Shown one piece after another: positions 1 to 11,556 of a stretch of DNA of 64,000 nt (the first letter of the stretch is position 1; every line of letters starts with the position of its first letter). The position numbers and the translations under genes were made by a program. This stretch comes from Dryocosmus kuriphilus (lineage: Eukaryota; Arthropoda; Insecta; Hymenoptera; Cynipidae), in contig CM076197.1 of the NCBI GenBank assembly GCA_038277395.1, forward strand, positions 71,209,348 through 71,273,347, in the 5' to 3' direction. The notes beneath the pieces are model-generated. The model was not told the DNA's origin and ran no database searches. It saw only the letters and a list, made by a program, of their open reading frames with translations.

Positions 1-3000
1 GACAAATCTCAGAAGAAATATGTCGGGACTCCTCGCTTCAGACGAAATAAAGAAGATGAGCAACCGAAGGATGTGGAAACCGGCAAAAAAGATCCATTTT
101 TGCATCGGGAGCAAAATATTGACACAAGCTCCATTCGCGCAGTTGCACAATTGAGGAAACTTTTTTCTCCTGGGAGGAAAACACAAGGTATGATTTTAAT
201 TATTTCATTGAAACTTTTCGATTCGAAAAGAGAAGAGGAAAAGGAAGGCAACCAATCACATCCCCTTCCTTTTTCTTTCTCTCGTCTTCATTGTTTTTAT
301 TTTTTTTAAATCCTAACCTAAAACCATTTACGTAACATGTCAAAGTTTCGGCAAAAAACATTTAAATAATAAGAAAAATAATATCACCAAGTCGATTCCA
401 TGAGGTCGTATGTTTCCTCATGAGACCTAACTAAGGAATAAGAAAATAATAGCAAAAACCTATACTGCCGTGCAAATGCAATAATGCGTATCTGCAGTTC
501 AGATTAGTCACCTGTCACTTTTACGAATCTTTAAAATAAGTCAATTGTCTTCAATTCTGGCGGTCTTTATTAACATCCATTTTTCAATACGATAAACATA
601 ATGAATGTTAATAAACACCACCAGAATTGAAGATATTTGACTCTTATTTTATAGAACCGTAACAGTGACACGTTACTAATCCGAACTGCAGATACGCCTT
701 ATTTCATTTGCACGGCAATATATTCCTGGAGACAGATATAAAGCAAACACTTATACCTGAAAAAGATAGGAAAACAAGCACCCGCTGAACCCAAAACAAA
801 GACAACCAATACCAAAACAATTTAAAATTCAGAAAAATAAAGAGAACTCATTAAATTTAAAATCTAAATGTAATCAATTAATCATACTATCAAAACATTT
901 ATTTAATTTATCCAAATCAATCTCTAAATTGATAGATAATTCTTTCTGTTTTTTAATGTAAAGCATTTTCATGAATTCTTTCTTACTCTCATCATTTTCA
1001 TAATATAAAATCTGAACATTATCCCAATCAAAAACGCATTCCGTTGTGTGTTTAGTCTGTCCCGCATAAGCCATTTCACATTTTTTGCAAATTATTTTTT
1101 AAACTACTCCACCCTTTTCGTACCTATTCAAAGGATCTTTACCAAAAGTTATGAATGAGTTTATTTTAAAAGGAACCCAAAAAAATTGTTTGGATCTTAA
1201 CCCTCAGTCACTTAGGTTGGGGTCGGATCCGACTTCAGAAAAAGTTTTTTGAAATGGCGGATGCGCGGGAAGCTGTGGACTGTCAGAGTTGAATTACCCT
1301 TTCAGTGATTACTTATTCGTCAAGAATGTTGCTGTAAGTGCAAAAAAAATTATGTTCCAACACAAAAAAGTCATTTACACTATTTGTGTTCATGTTGAGT
1401 CGGAAGACTGAAGTTTTATTTTTTTACATTCTCATCTCAATGAGAAGGTATTAGTTTTTTGTGAAAACTGACTTCCGCGGGCTTCATGAAATGTCGACGC
1501 TTCATGATCCCCTGAATCCGAAAAACCATGTTTGACGTTGGTGTCTGTCGTTGTCATTGTCGTTGTCGTAGTAGTCTGTGAACACGATAACTTTCGAAGG
1601 ACTAATCGGATTGGGTTGCGCTTTGGCACACTTCTTAGCGTAAAAAGTAAGGACGAGATCGTTAACCAGCCACTTTTGATCAACGGCATGGTTTTATCCA
1701 TCAAATACTGTTTTCACAAATGTGTATATAACCAAAATTGTTTATCTTAAAAAGGTCTACAAATTCTGTATCAACCATTTTTTGATATAATGCACGGTTT
1801 TTGTTTTAATCGAGAAAACGTTATAAAAAATCAAAAATTCAAATTTACCGCCAAACTATGCAAGATAGGAAAAAATGATACTAAACAAAGTTGTTCACCG
1901 CAAAAAGATCCACAAATTTTCTCTTTATCTTTTTTTTTGCAAAGACGCATAGTTTTTGAGTTATTTGTGAAATATGTTATTGAATATAAAGAAGTCGCGT
2001 TTTCAGCAAAACTATGCGAGACACGACAAAATGTTATAAAACAGAATTCTTCACCTTGGAAAGACCTACAAATTTGCTGAAGACTATTTCCTGATACAAC
2101 GCATATTTTATTAATGAAACGTATTATATAGTTGTTTTAATCAAAAAATACATTATTGTACAGGTAATAAAAAGTTATTAAAGTTATTGAAAAATCTGCC
2201 CCATACTCAGTCGTATTCTCATCACGTTTCTCGCGCTCACCAATCAATGAAAGTACGAGGCTCGTCCAGAAAGTAAGTGTACTCAATTTATGTAGGCTTC
2301 AAAAAAAATTTATTGAAACAAAAACATAGTTGGTTATACTTGTACATATGTAAGTTATTTTTCGACATAGTCACCATCCCTCTCGATGCAAGTGGTGAGC
2401 CGCGGGATCAATTTTTTGATGCCTGCCTCGAAGAAGTCTCCCGCCAGCTCTCTCGACCACTTCTCCACCTCCCCCTTCACCACCACGTCCGTTGAAAACT
2501 TGTTTCCACCCATGTGCACCTTCAGGGAAGTGAAGAGATGGAAATCTGAAGGGGCCTGGTCAGGGGAATACGGGGGTGGTTCAAAACGTCTTATCCAAAA
2601 GAGTCCAGGAGTTGCTTCGTGGCGTTGACCGTGTGAGGTTTGGCATTGTCATGCAGCAGGCAGACTCCCTTCGTCAGCATGCCCCTCCTTTTATTCTGAA
2701 TCGCCTTTTTCAATTTTTTCAGCGTCTCACAGTATCTTGCCGCGTTGATGGTCTCCGCGCAGAAAGATCATCTAACGTCAATCTGCGATCGTCACGGACC
2801 GCAATCTCGATTTCTTCCACAAGTTCTTCAGTCACAATTGAAGATCTTCCGCTCCTCTGATCGTCATGCACGGAAGTACGGCCATTTTTAAATTCGCGAC
2901 ACCACTTGTACACACTCGTACGATTCATAGCTCCATTACGGCAAACAGTTTTTACCTCATTATAAATCTCAACTGGAGCTTTTCCCTTCACAACGGGGTA

Positions 3001-5471
3001 GCGAATGACGACGCGAATTTCGCACTTGGCGGGAGATACGATCGACATTTTTCGCGAGAGATGCTACTGCGTCAAGAGTTTTCAATACACTAACCTCGGA
3101 ATCTCGGATTGATCTCGCTTTGAAGGGGAGGGGTCAGGCTACGCTGCAGTGTTGCCAACATGTCGAAGAAGTATTCCCTACAGCTGTGAGAGTACCAGTA
3201 CACTTACTTTCTGGACGTGCCTCGTATATCCAAAACGTGAATTTTTCTTTAATTAAAAATTTTTTACATTGTTTGGCTGAGAAATGCAATTTTTATTATT
3301 ATTACATTCTCATCTCAATGAGAAGGTATTAGTTTTATGTGAAAACTGAGTTTCGCGGATTTCATGAAATGTCGACGTTTCATGATCCCCTGAATCCGAA
3401 AAAACATGTTTTACGTTGGTGCCTGTTTGTCGTTGTTGTCGTCATTGTCGTTGTCGTTGTCGTAGTGGCCTGTGAACACGATAACTTTTGAAGGACTAAT
3501 CGGATTGGGTTGCGCTTTGGCACACTTCTTTAAAGCATAAAAATTAAGGACGAGTTCGTTAACTAGCCACTTTTGACAAACGGTTATGGTTTTATCCATC
3601 AAAAACGGTTTTCACAAAATCTAAAAAACCATTTTTCGGCTAAACTATGCGAGATGCAGAAAATATATAAATAACCAAAATTGGTTATCTTAAAAGGATC
3701 TATAAATTTTGTATTAACCATTTTTTGATAAAATGCACGGTTTTTGTTTTAATCGAGAAAACGTTATTAAAAATAAAAAATTCAAATTTCCCGCCAAATT
3801 ATGCAAGATACGAAAAAATGATAATAAACAAAGTTGTTCACCTCAAAAAGATCTACAAATTTGCTCTCTATCATTTTTTTTTTTTTTTTTTGAGCAGACG
3901 CGTAGTTTTTGAGTTATTCGAGAAATATGTTATGAAATATAAAGAAAACCACTTTTCAGCAAAACTATGCAAGATATGACAAAATATTAACAAGGAGAAT
4001 TGTTCACCTTGGAAAGAGCTACAAAATTTATTTATAAGACTCATCGTTTTACTTTTAAGAATCGAAATACTGTATTGTGAAAACTTGGAAAATCACAAAA
4101 AAACTTTACCAATCTACAATGTGTTTTAAAAAAACTTAATTATCGAGCGCGAAGTGCGAGTGTCATGAGAATGTATTCCTTAAGCGCGATAGAGCCTTAA
4201 GTAAAATAATATCTTTTGTAATTTTTAATTTAAAGGTTTATACGATCCATAACACCGAGCGCGTAGCGCGAGGTAAATAATGTAACGAGCGCGAAGCGCG
4301 ACTGCCGTAAATAACGTATCGAGCGCGAAGCGCGCCCTAAGCGGGCGGTGAGAATGTATCCGCGAAGCGGGCAGATTTTCTTTGTTCCAATTAGAATTTC
4401 GGTCCAAGGAATCGATTGGTATCCTTGACTTTGACCCAAAGGTCATTTTTGAAGGTTACTTCAAGGTCAATTTTCTTAAAAGTTATAATTATTTTATGAT
4501 ACAGGTTTCAATTGTTCCAATTAGAATTTCGGTCCAAGGAATCGATTGGTATCCTTGACTTTGACCCAAAGGTCATTTTTGAAGGTTAGTTCAAGGTCAG
4601 TTTTTAAAAAAAAAATGGAAACCCCTATTTTTTATCCAGGAAACGGAAAGAAGGGAAATTTTACGTTCAGATATGTATTTGCCCTTGGATCAAAGTGACC
4701 CCTGGGGCTCATATGAAGGTCATATTTAAGTTTAACACCAAATCTCGAAGCAGGTCGCATTATGAAAAGCCTCACAGAAGAAAGTTGTAGGGTTCGGACG
4801 AAGGAATCAATTAGTGCGCTTGACTTTGACCCAAAGGTTATTTTTGAAGGTCAACTTTTCATTTTGATTAAAAGTTTGCTGTTTTTTCTGCTGATAGAAA
4901 AACCGATTGTCGAATAATGTATTTGTCTGTGGATCAAACTAAACCTTATTTTTTTCTCACTTTTCCGATTTTATTATTAAAAATAATCATCGGATAAAAA
5001 AACTGAAAATTTGAATTTTAAATTTTTCGTATCAGAAGACGTTCGAACAATACTTTTACGCGTTTTCGAGCGTTTGCCTTGTTATTGCATCCGACCCCTC
5101 AATTTAACCCTTTTTCCACCGACAGAAAAAATAGCAAACTTTTAATCAAAGTGGCAAGTTGACCTTGAAGTGACCTTCAAAGGTGACCTTGGGTTCAAAT
5201 TCAAGCGCACTAATCGATTCCTTCGAGATTTGTTGTTAAACTTAAATATGACCTTCATATTAGCCCCAGGGGTCACTTTGATCCAAGGTCAAATACATAT
5301 CTGAACGTAAAATTTCCGTTCTTTCCGTTTCCTGGATAAAAAATAGGGGTTTCCATTTTTAAAAAAATTGACCTTGAAATAACCTTCAAAAATGATCTTT
5401 GGGTCAAAGTCAAGGATACCAATCGATTCCTTGGACCGAAATTCGAATTGGAACACCGTGTGTGTGTGTGT

Positions 5472-5540
<69 letters not shown>

Positions 5541-8500
5541 AAGGATTTCAAAGAAATATTATTTTCAATTACATAATCCAAATTTCCAAAAATTTTAAAG
5601 GAAGTTTACATTTTCTAAAGGATTTTATATGATTTTCAAGGATATTATTGAACTATATATTCAAAAATTTTGTGCAAATTTCTGTTCCTGATCATTAGTT
5701 TGCTGTTCAATCAATTTGAAAAGCTTGTTTTCATGTTTTCTTATCATTATTCAGAAATGTATCAAGAAAAATTTGATATTTTAGAAGATCAACAATCTCA
5801 TTTTGCGGCAAAAAAATTTCCAATTCCTTTTTTAATTTTAAAATTTTAGATATAAAGAAGTTAAAATGGTTGGTAGTTGGAACGATCCTTGATGGTTAAA
5901 TTTCTGCAACTATTCAATTTCTGTTGAAAAAATTTAAGATCCATACAATTTTTAGAGTTGCTTTTAAAATGGACTCATTCATAACTGTTGTTTAATATCC
6001 TTTGGATAAGTTTAAAAAGAGTATAGGGTAGTTTATAGAATAATCTGCAAAAAATGTGAAACATTAAAAAACAGAAAGAATTATCTATCAATTTAAAGAC
6101 TGATTTGGATAAATTAAATAAATGTTTTGATAGTATGGTTGATTACATTTAGATTTTAAATTCCATGAGTTCTCTTTTTTTCTCTTTATTTTTCTGAATT
6201 TTAAATTGTTTTGGTATTGGTGGTTTTGTTTTTGGTTGGGATTTAAGAAAAAAATAAAAACAAAAGGAGACGAGGGAAAGAAAAAGACGGAAGGGGATTT
6301 GATTGATTGCTTTCTTTTCCCCTCTTCTTTTTTTATTTTTCTTTTTGAATTTTGCTACAAACCTTTTTTGTGGTGCGTTCCAAATTTAATCGGAGAGTTG
6401 AATTGTTTTTTTTACCATCTTTTAAATTAGGTTTAAAATATTTGTAGGATTTTAAAACATTCTTAGGGATTTCAACGGATTAAAGAATTTTCAAGGAATT
6501 TTAAAAGGTTTGGTTTTAAAATACTTTGAGGGATTTCCAAAATTGTCACAAGATTTAATGGAATTTCAAAGATTTTTGTTGGAGATAACAATTCGCGCCC
6601 TATTCATAAAATAGATGTCGCCACGTATTGGACTCGTTCCACATTCCTTCTCTTACATACTCCGGAATACACTATTCTATTCATTCCGAATGTTTCGTTT
6701 TTCGACTCAACTACGTTTGTATTTTTCCCATCCCATTTTGTATTTTAAATGAATACACGGAAGTTTTGTAGTGCTTAACATTGATTTCTTTTATTTACAT
6801 GATCCACGGATCCTGTTTTTATTTAACAATTTTAAGATAAATTATTCAAGAGATTTCAAAGGCTTTCACGTGATCAAGAGATTTTACAGGATTTACAAGG
6901 ATTTAAAAATTGTTTAAGAAATAAAAAAATTTCAAGCAAATTTAAAGGATTTCAAAGAAATAATTTACGATTGTCAATGAATCGAAAGTTAAAAATTTTA
7001 AAGGAATTTTACATTATTTAAATGATTTCATACGATTTTCAAGGATATTATTGATTTTATGGGATTTAAAAAGATTTCAAGTGATTTGTACGGATTTCAA
7101 GGGATTTTGAAGAATTTTGTCAGAATTTTAAAGAATCCAAATGATTTTAAAGAATTTCGTAGGATTTTAAAACATTCCAAGAGATTCGTAAGGATTTCAA
7201 TAGATTAAAAAAATTTCAAGGAGTTTCAGAAAATTCGAATGGTTTCTAAAAACTTTAAAGAATTTCGAAAACACAAAATTTTACAGAAGATTTGAAAGTA
7301 TATCACAGGATCAAAGAATTTTATAGGATTGAAAGATTTCAAGGAAATAAGATTTTTAACGAATTCAAAGTTCAAAATTTTAAAAAGAATTTAAGAAGAT
7401 TTAAAGGGTTCCATAGGATTTTCAAGGACATCATTGATTTTAGGAGTTTTAAAAACATTTCAAGGAAGAAATTAAAATATTTCAACTATCAAGTTATTTA
7501 TGAGGATTTCAAGGAATTTTAAAGAATTTTGTAGAATTTTTAAATGTGCCAAGGGTTTTAAGAAATTTGCTAAGAATTTAAAAGATTCTAAGAGATTTCT
7601 AGGTATTTCAACGGATTAAACAAGTTTTAAGGAATTTTAGAAGATTTAAAGGTCTATAAAGATATTGAAGGTTTCAAAAACACAACATTTAAGGGAATTT
7701 CAAAGAATTTCGAAAATTTTAAAAGAATTTATTCAAGGGGTTTCAAAGGATATCACGAGATCAATGATTATAAACAATCTCAGAGGACTTGAGTTTTTTA
7801 AGGATTTTAAAAAATTTCAAGGGAATTTGACAGATTTCAAAGAAATTTGATTTTCAGTTAATCCCAATTTTCAACATATTAAAGGAATTTTACATTTCTT
7901 AAGGGATTTCATATGATTTTCAAGGATATTATTGATTTGAAGGAATTTAAAAAGATTTCTAGGGATTCCATAAGAAATTAAAATATTCCAAGTGATTTTT
8001 AAGGGTTTCAAGTGTTTTAAAAGATTTGATAGGATTTTAAAAGATTCTAAGAGATTTCCGGAGATTTTTACGGATTTAAAGATTTCAAGGAATTTCAGAA
8101 GATTTAGATGGTTTCTAAAGATTTTCAAGGATTTCAAAACCACAAAATTTAAGGGAATTTAATAGAACTTGAAAGATTTTTGAGGATTTTTTTTATAAAG
8201 GATTTCAAAAAAATACTTGCAGTATATAGGAATATGAGGGAATACTTGAAAATATGTAAGAATATAGGGGAAAACTTCAGTGTGCACAGGAATATTTCGG
8301 AATATTTGAGAATACTTTGGATTAATTAGGAATATCTGAAGTACATGGGAATACTTCGTAAGTGTACGAGGAATACTTACGTGGTTGATCCCTCGTCGAA
8401 TTCAGTGGAATTCCTTAAATTTCGAAAATTCATTGAATTCGTTGAATTCCTTGGAATTCCTTAAGTGCATTGAATTCCTAGCAATTCCTTAAATGCGTTG

Positions 8501-9119
8501 AATTGATTGAAATGCACTGAATTCTTTGGAATTTCTCTAATTGCTTAAAATTGATTGGATTTTCTGTAATTTTTTGAAATTTCTTGAATTTCCTGGAATT
8601 TCTTGGCATTCCTAAACTTCCTCGCATGTTTTGAATTTTAACATGCAGGTATCGATTTATAATAATTTTATTGTTAAATATTGGTGTTATTTTCTCAAGC
8701 AGGGTAATCAAATAATTAATTTCTGATGTTAAATTTTTGTCGATTACTGATCTAAATATTTTTTTTGGGAAACGAGAAAAAATCTACGTAATTGGAAAAC
8801 GCTCCACTCGTGAATGGTGGCGTTCCCGGTTCAAATCCGGGCCGATGAAGATTTTTTTTCGTTTCTACAAAAATTATTAGATCAGTAATCGACAAAAATT
8901 TAACATCAGAAATTAATTATTTATTGTTCAAAATTGATTAACTGTATTTAAAATTTTACAGGACTCTCAGAAATATCAGTGAACATTCCTCGAATAGAGG
9001 TCGTAAAAGCAACTCCAAAAAGGACTGTGAATACACCTTTAGACACTGTCATCAAAGAGTTCCGTAAGAAAAATCGATCACCATCTGGAGAAAGAAAATC
9101 TCCAAGGAAACCCTGGTAG
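1..9119 (+). CDS. 3' end of an unrecognised basic, Ser/Pro-rich protein (two exons seen)
   Basis: The exons are 1-187 (5' end outside the window) and 8962-9119, stop TAG at 9117-9119. Frame 1 is open from base 1. The donor CAAG|GTATGA at 187/188 is phase 1, and the acceptor TTTTACAG|GA at 8961/8962 restores a Gly codon, so the two pieces join in frame. The product ends in a Lys/Arg/Ser/Pro-rich tail with the motifs LRKLFSPGRKTQ, KATPKRTVNTP and RSPSGERKSPRKPW. That composition, with SP/TP sites, suggests a nuclear or chromatin-associated phosphoprotein. I do not recognise the family. The 8.8 kb intron is filled with repeats. Extra small exons inside it cannot be excluded. A likely polyA signal (AATAAA) lies about 90 bases after the stop. 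Confidence 0.6.
463..722. mobile_element. Palindromic MITE-like element
   Basis: Bases from about 463 and those ending about 722 are near-perfect inverted repeats of roughly 120 bases each, sharing TGCCGTGCAAATG at the tips and CGTATCTGCAGTTC further in. The centre lies near 592. The whole 260 bp can fold into one hairpin. It is flanked by TATA on both sides, consistent with a TA-type target duplication. There is no coding capacity. Confidence 0.7.
762..1074 (-). pseudogene. 3' fragment of a Penelope-like retroelement ORF (GIY-YIG-type C terminus)
   Basis: The minus strand from 1074 to 874 encodes 66 residues containing HTTECVFDWDNVQILYYEN, then KKEFMKMLYIKKQKELSINL. This resembles the C-terminal end of the endonuclease region of Penelope-like elements (acidic ...F.VKILD.E....KR...EMI.IK... 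pattern). That match is from memory of the family, not a search. Bases 762-963 are repeated in inverse orientation at 6063-6240, so two truncated copies lie in the same intron. It has no reverse transcriptase and is dead. Confidence 0.5.
1426..2253 (+). mobile_element. HINE/DINE-1-like repeat, copy A1 (3'-truncated)
   Basis: It begins with ACATTCTCATC and GAGAAGGTATTAG, followed by the conserved block around ATGATCCCCTGAATCCGAAAAA, a (GTCGTT)n-like microsatellite, and a tandem module around GATATAATGCACGGTTTTTG. The usual GCGCGAAGCGCG hairpins are missing. Bases 2195-2240 look like the family's 3' tip in reverse orientation (AAAATCTGCCCC ... TTCTCATCACG). A mariner sits immediately downstream. 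Confidence 0.6.
2256..3224 (-). mobile_element. Internally deleted mariner (Tc1/mariner) transposon
   Basis: It is 969 bp with about 28 bp terminal inverted repeats (CGAGGCTCGTCCAGAAAG at 2256 and its near-perfect complement ending at 3224), flanked by TA on both sides. On the minus strand, 3048-2719 encodes the N-terminal transposase helix-turn-helix region (EIRVVIRYPVVKGK..., TSVYKWCREFKNGRTSV). Further along are the catalytic-core and C-terminal signatures LLHDNAKPHTVNATK, PPYSPDQAPSDFHLF and LTTCIERDGDYVEK. The middle of the transposase is missing and the C-terminal half is frameshifted. A full mariner is about 1.3 kb, so roughly 0.3 kb is lost. It is non-autonomous. Confidence 0.9.
3304..4375 (+). 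mobile_element. HINE/DINE-1-like repeat, copy A2
   Basis: This is a near-complete copy. The 5' tip is ACATTCTCATC, then come the conserved block, a (GTCGTT)n tract at 3428-3465, and tandem ~150 bp modules around GATAAAATGCACGGTTTTTG. Several CGAGCGCGAAGCGCG hairpins follow at 4145-4340. The 3' end is GTGAGAATGTATCCGCGAAGCGGGCAGATTTT. It abuts a foldback element directly downstream. Confidence 0.75.
4382..5455. mobile_element. Foldback element with long imperfect inverted repeats
   Basis: The segment GGTCCAAGGAATCGATTGG...CTTTGACCCAAAGGTC occurs as a direct duplication at 4395-4466 and 4526-4597, then inverted at 5390-5445. The inverted arms run roughly 4513-4890 and 5122-5453, with a non-palindromic AT-rich centre (4900-5110). 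The motif TGACCTT/AAGGTCA recurs throughout. There is no ORF. It is probably a non-autonomous DNA transposon. Confidence 0.65.
5458..5537. repeat. (GT)n microsatellite
   Basis: About 40 GT units, interrupted once by GAGT, directly abutting the end of the foldback element. Confidence 0.95.
6063..6240 (+). mobile_element. Second Penelope-like 3' fragment, inverted relative to 762-963
   Basis: This is the near-perfect reverse complement of bases 762-963, including GATTTGGATAAATTAAATAA and GTTTTGGTATTGGTGG. It has no intact reading frame. Together with the first copy it frames 5 kb of other repeats. Confidence 0.65.
6430..8220. repeat. Degenerate AT-rich minisatellite (GGATTTCAAGGAATTTTAAA-type)
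   Basis: Dozens of imperfect, irregularly spaced copies of words such as AAGGATTTCAAGG, GGAATTTTAAAG and GATTTTCAAGGATATTATTG occur. Apparent ORFs here (for example 7292-7522) are by-products of the repeat. From 8220 to 8620 it grades into GGAATACTT and GAATTCCTTGGAATT repeats. Confidence 0.8.
8714..8917. mobile_element. MITE with 42 bp inverted repeats enclosing a tRNA-like sequence
   Basis: Arms at about 8716-8757 and 8877-8917 share TTCTGATGTTAAATTTTTG and TCGATTACTGATCTAA in inverse orientation. Between them, at about 8787-8850, lies a tRNA-like stretch with a perfect T-arm (CCCGG-TTCAAAT-CCGGG) containing a B-box GGTTCAAATCC, and an anticodon-arm-like stem CCACT/GGTGG. Acceptor pairing is poor, so I do not call a functional tRNA. 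Confidence 0.65.
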
Positions 9120-9294
9120 CCATAATAATTTGGATTCGGAAACTTTGAAAATGACCCAAATTCATGTAATTTCTGAACTCGAAGTTTTTTTTTCATTCTA
9201 GAAGTAATAAATAATTAATTTTTTTTTGGTGAAATCTATCAAAATCTATCGGAATGTTTTTAAAGTTGTTCAGAAACCATCTAGATTCTAAATA

Positions 9295-9600
9295 TGTAAT
9301 GATATATATAATGGTTCAACCAATTTGCGTAGTAACTGATTTTTTTATGCCGACTGCGGTGACACACACTAGAATGACAAGTACCTTGACTTTGCCAAAA
9401 ATGAGCAGGTTTCTCGAATTATGTGTTTAAGAACTACCGAAACTGTTTATAAACTAGTATTAACTTATTGTCTTAATTTTAAAAAGTTACAAACTTCAAG
9501 TACAAATTTTATATCTTGGATATTATTGTTCCTCGATTTCGATATTAGAATAAGAAGAAAGTATACAAAAAGAGAGTTACCAACCTCGAATTTTGGTGCA
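9295..9600. repeat. Dispersed repeat R2, copy 1
   Basis: The block GTAACTGATTTTTTTATGCCGACTGCGGTGACAC, followed by AATGACAAGTACCTTG, recurs at 10141-10230, 11757-11810 (degenerate) and inverted at 12420-12510. A second block, CAAGTACAAATTTTATATC...AGAAGAAAGTATACAAAAAG (9490-9580), recurs at 12690-12780. This suggests an older transposon family with scattered remnants. No gene is seen between 9120 and 10500. Confidence 0.6.
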
Positions 9601-10597
9601 TTCTCGCGAGTTATTAACAATTGTTTATATTTCTTAAATTCTTTATTAACTCTGTTATTCACTGAATTTTCAAAAATATTCTTCCGAAATACATTAAAGT
9701 GATTGAAAAGGAATGGAACCTTTTATGACACTTTTGTTGTAAAATTAATATTTCATTGAAAAATTTAAATATTCATTTAAAAAAAGTATCAAAATAAGTC
9801 GTTGCTCTTATCTTTGAAAATATTGTAGTTATTGGCTCAGATTAAAATTAGCTGGAAAGTGGCTGACGAAAAGTAAACTTCATGTCTAAAACAACTGCGG
9901 TAACTTTAACCTTTTTTTTTGATAAAACAGTGATTTTGTTGAAAACCTTTAGGGAGTGATAATAATTAGAGACGTTTTTTATACAAATGCTTGAAAAAAA
10001 GGAGTAACAACTCCAGAAAAACTGACACTGCATGAAGTGAGGAATAAATGCGCACTTAGTACAAATGAGTAAAATAATAATATTGTTCCTCCTACAAACA
10101 TTACAAAATTTCATAACGAACGTCGCACTCAAATTTGCCTTGTAACTGATTTTTTTATGCCGACTGCTGTGACACAATAGAATGACAAGTACCTTGGCTT
10201 TGCCAAAAACGAGCAGGTTTCTCTCGGAAGTTAATAATGCATTGCAATGATAAATCTTCCCGAGCGCGGCACTAATGTTTCATGGGTATCCGTCAATAGC
10301 CGACCTCAATTTCCTATCCATGCGACACTTGCGCCATACATGGGAAGTAACTCAACCATTAACTTCCGAGGAAATCTTGCTCATTTTCGGTTACTCTAGT
10401 TTCGTCTCCTGTGTCTATTCTCCATGCTCATTCAAGTGATTAGCATAATAATTGTTGTTCCTACATACATTACAAAATGTCAAAACGAACTTAGCATGTA
10501 ATTGTCATAGGAATTCGTAATAAAATTGTGAAATGTTGATGTAGAGGAATTGGCTTTAGGGTCCAAAGAGTTGAATTCAATTAAATTGTATTAATCG

Positions 10598-10637
10598 GAC
10601 ACCAAACGTTTCGGCACACAATGGTGGCCCTCGTCAG
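10598..10637 (-). ncRNA. Hammerhead-ribozyme-like core in the left arm
   Basis: Reading the minus strand: CTGACGA (10637-10631), a short stem closed by GGC/GCC, GAAAC (10612-10608), a 2-bp stem III (AC/GT) with a small loop, then GTC (10600-10598) as the potential cleavage site. The order and spacing match a type I hammerhead as described for Penelope-like elements. Stem I pairing next to the core is weak (AATC/GATT with mismatches), so activity is doubtful. Confidence 0.4.
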
Positions 10638-11517
10638 TGGATTTATTTATTCTGTAAACAATTACATGTATTGCTTATAAGAACGATATTTATAATACAT
10701 TGTTAATATGAAAGTCCAAATTATTATGTAAGAATATTTGTAATTAATATTTTAACAATTTTGAAGAAGAATTTGTGGGACAATTATGGTAAAGACATTA
10801 TATTTAAATTAATATTTGAACAATTTTAAAGAAGGATTTGTGTGACAATTATGGTAATGACATTATATTTAGTTAGCATAAGATTTAATTCGCATAGGTT
10901 TACATTTATATTAGAATGTGTTATATCCAAATTTGAAAGAGTCTCATAATTGGCAAATTCAATACATACTTTTTGAGATTGTTTTAACAATATGGGAAAA
11001 TTTTTTGGTTATTAATATTGTGTGTACTAACCTTATTGGAATGAGTAATCCATTCTAATTATGACTAAAACAACTTACTTTTTCTTTTAGTCATAATTAG
11101 AATGGATTACTCATTCCAATAAGGTTAGTACACACAATATTAATAACCAAAAAATTTTCCCATATTGTTAAAACAATCTCAAAAAGTATGTATTGAATTT
11201 GCCAATTATGAGACTCTTTCAAATTTGGATATAACACATTCTAATATAAATGTAAACCTATGCGAATTAAATCTTGTGCTAACTAAATATAATGTCATTA
11301 CCATAATTGTCACACAAATCCTTCTTTAAAATTGTTCAAATATTAATTTAAATATAATGTCTTTACCATAATTGTCACACAAATTCTTCTTCAAAATTGT
11401 TAAAATATTAATTACAAATATTCTTACATAATAATTTGGACTTTCATATTAACAATATATTATAAATGTCGTTCTTATAAGCAATACATGTAATTGTTTA
11501 CAGAATAAATAAATCCA

Positions 11518-11556
11518 CTGATGAGGGCCACCATTGTGTGCCGAAACGTTTGGTGT
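11518..11556 (+). ncRNA. Hammerhead-ribozyme-like core in the right arm
   Basis: The core is CTGATGA at 11518-11524, stem II GGC...GCC, GAAAC at 11543-11547, then a short stem III. The potential cleavage triplet is GTT instead of GTC, a weaker site. It is the inverted partner of the core at 10598-10637. Confidence 0.35.

Noticed and set aside
5392..5598. ORF with a long Val-Cys repeat
   Set aside because: It is a translation of the (GT)n microsatellite.
8787..8850. Functional tRNA gene
   Set aside because: The T-arm is perfect, but the acceptor stem does not pair, the base before the would-be anticodon is not T, and the sequence sits in a MITE.
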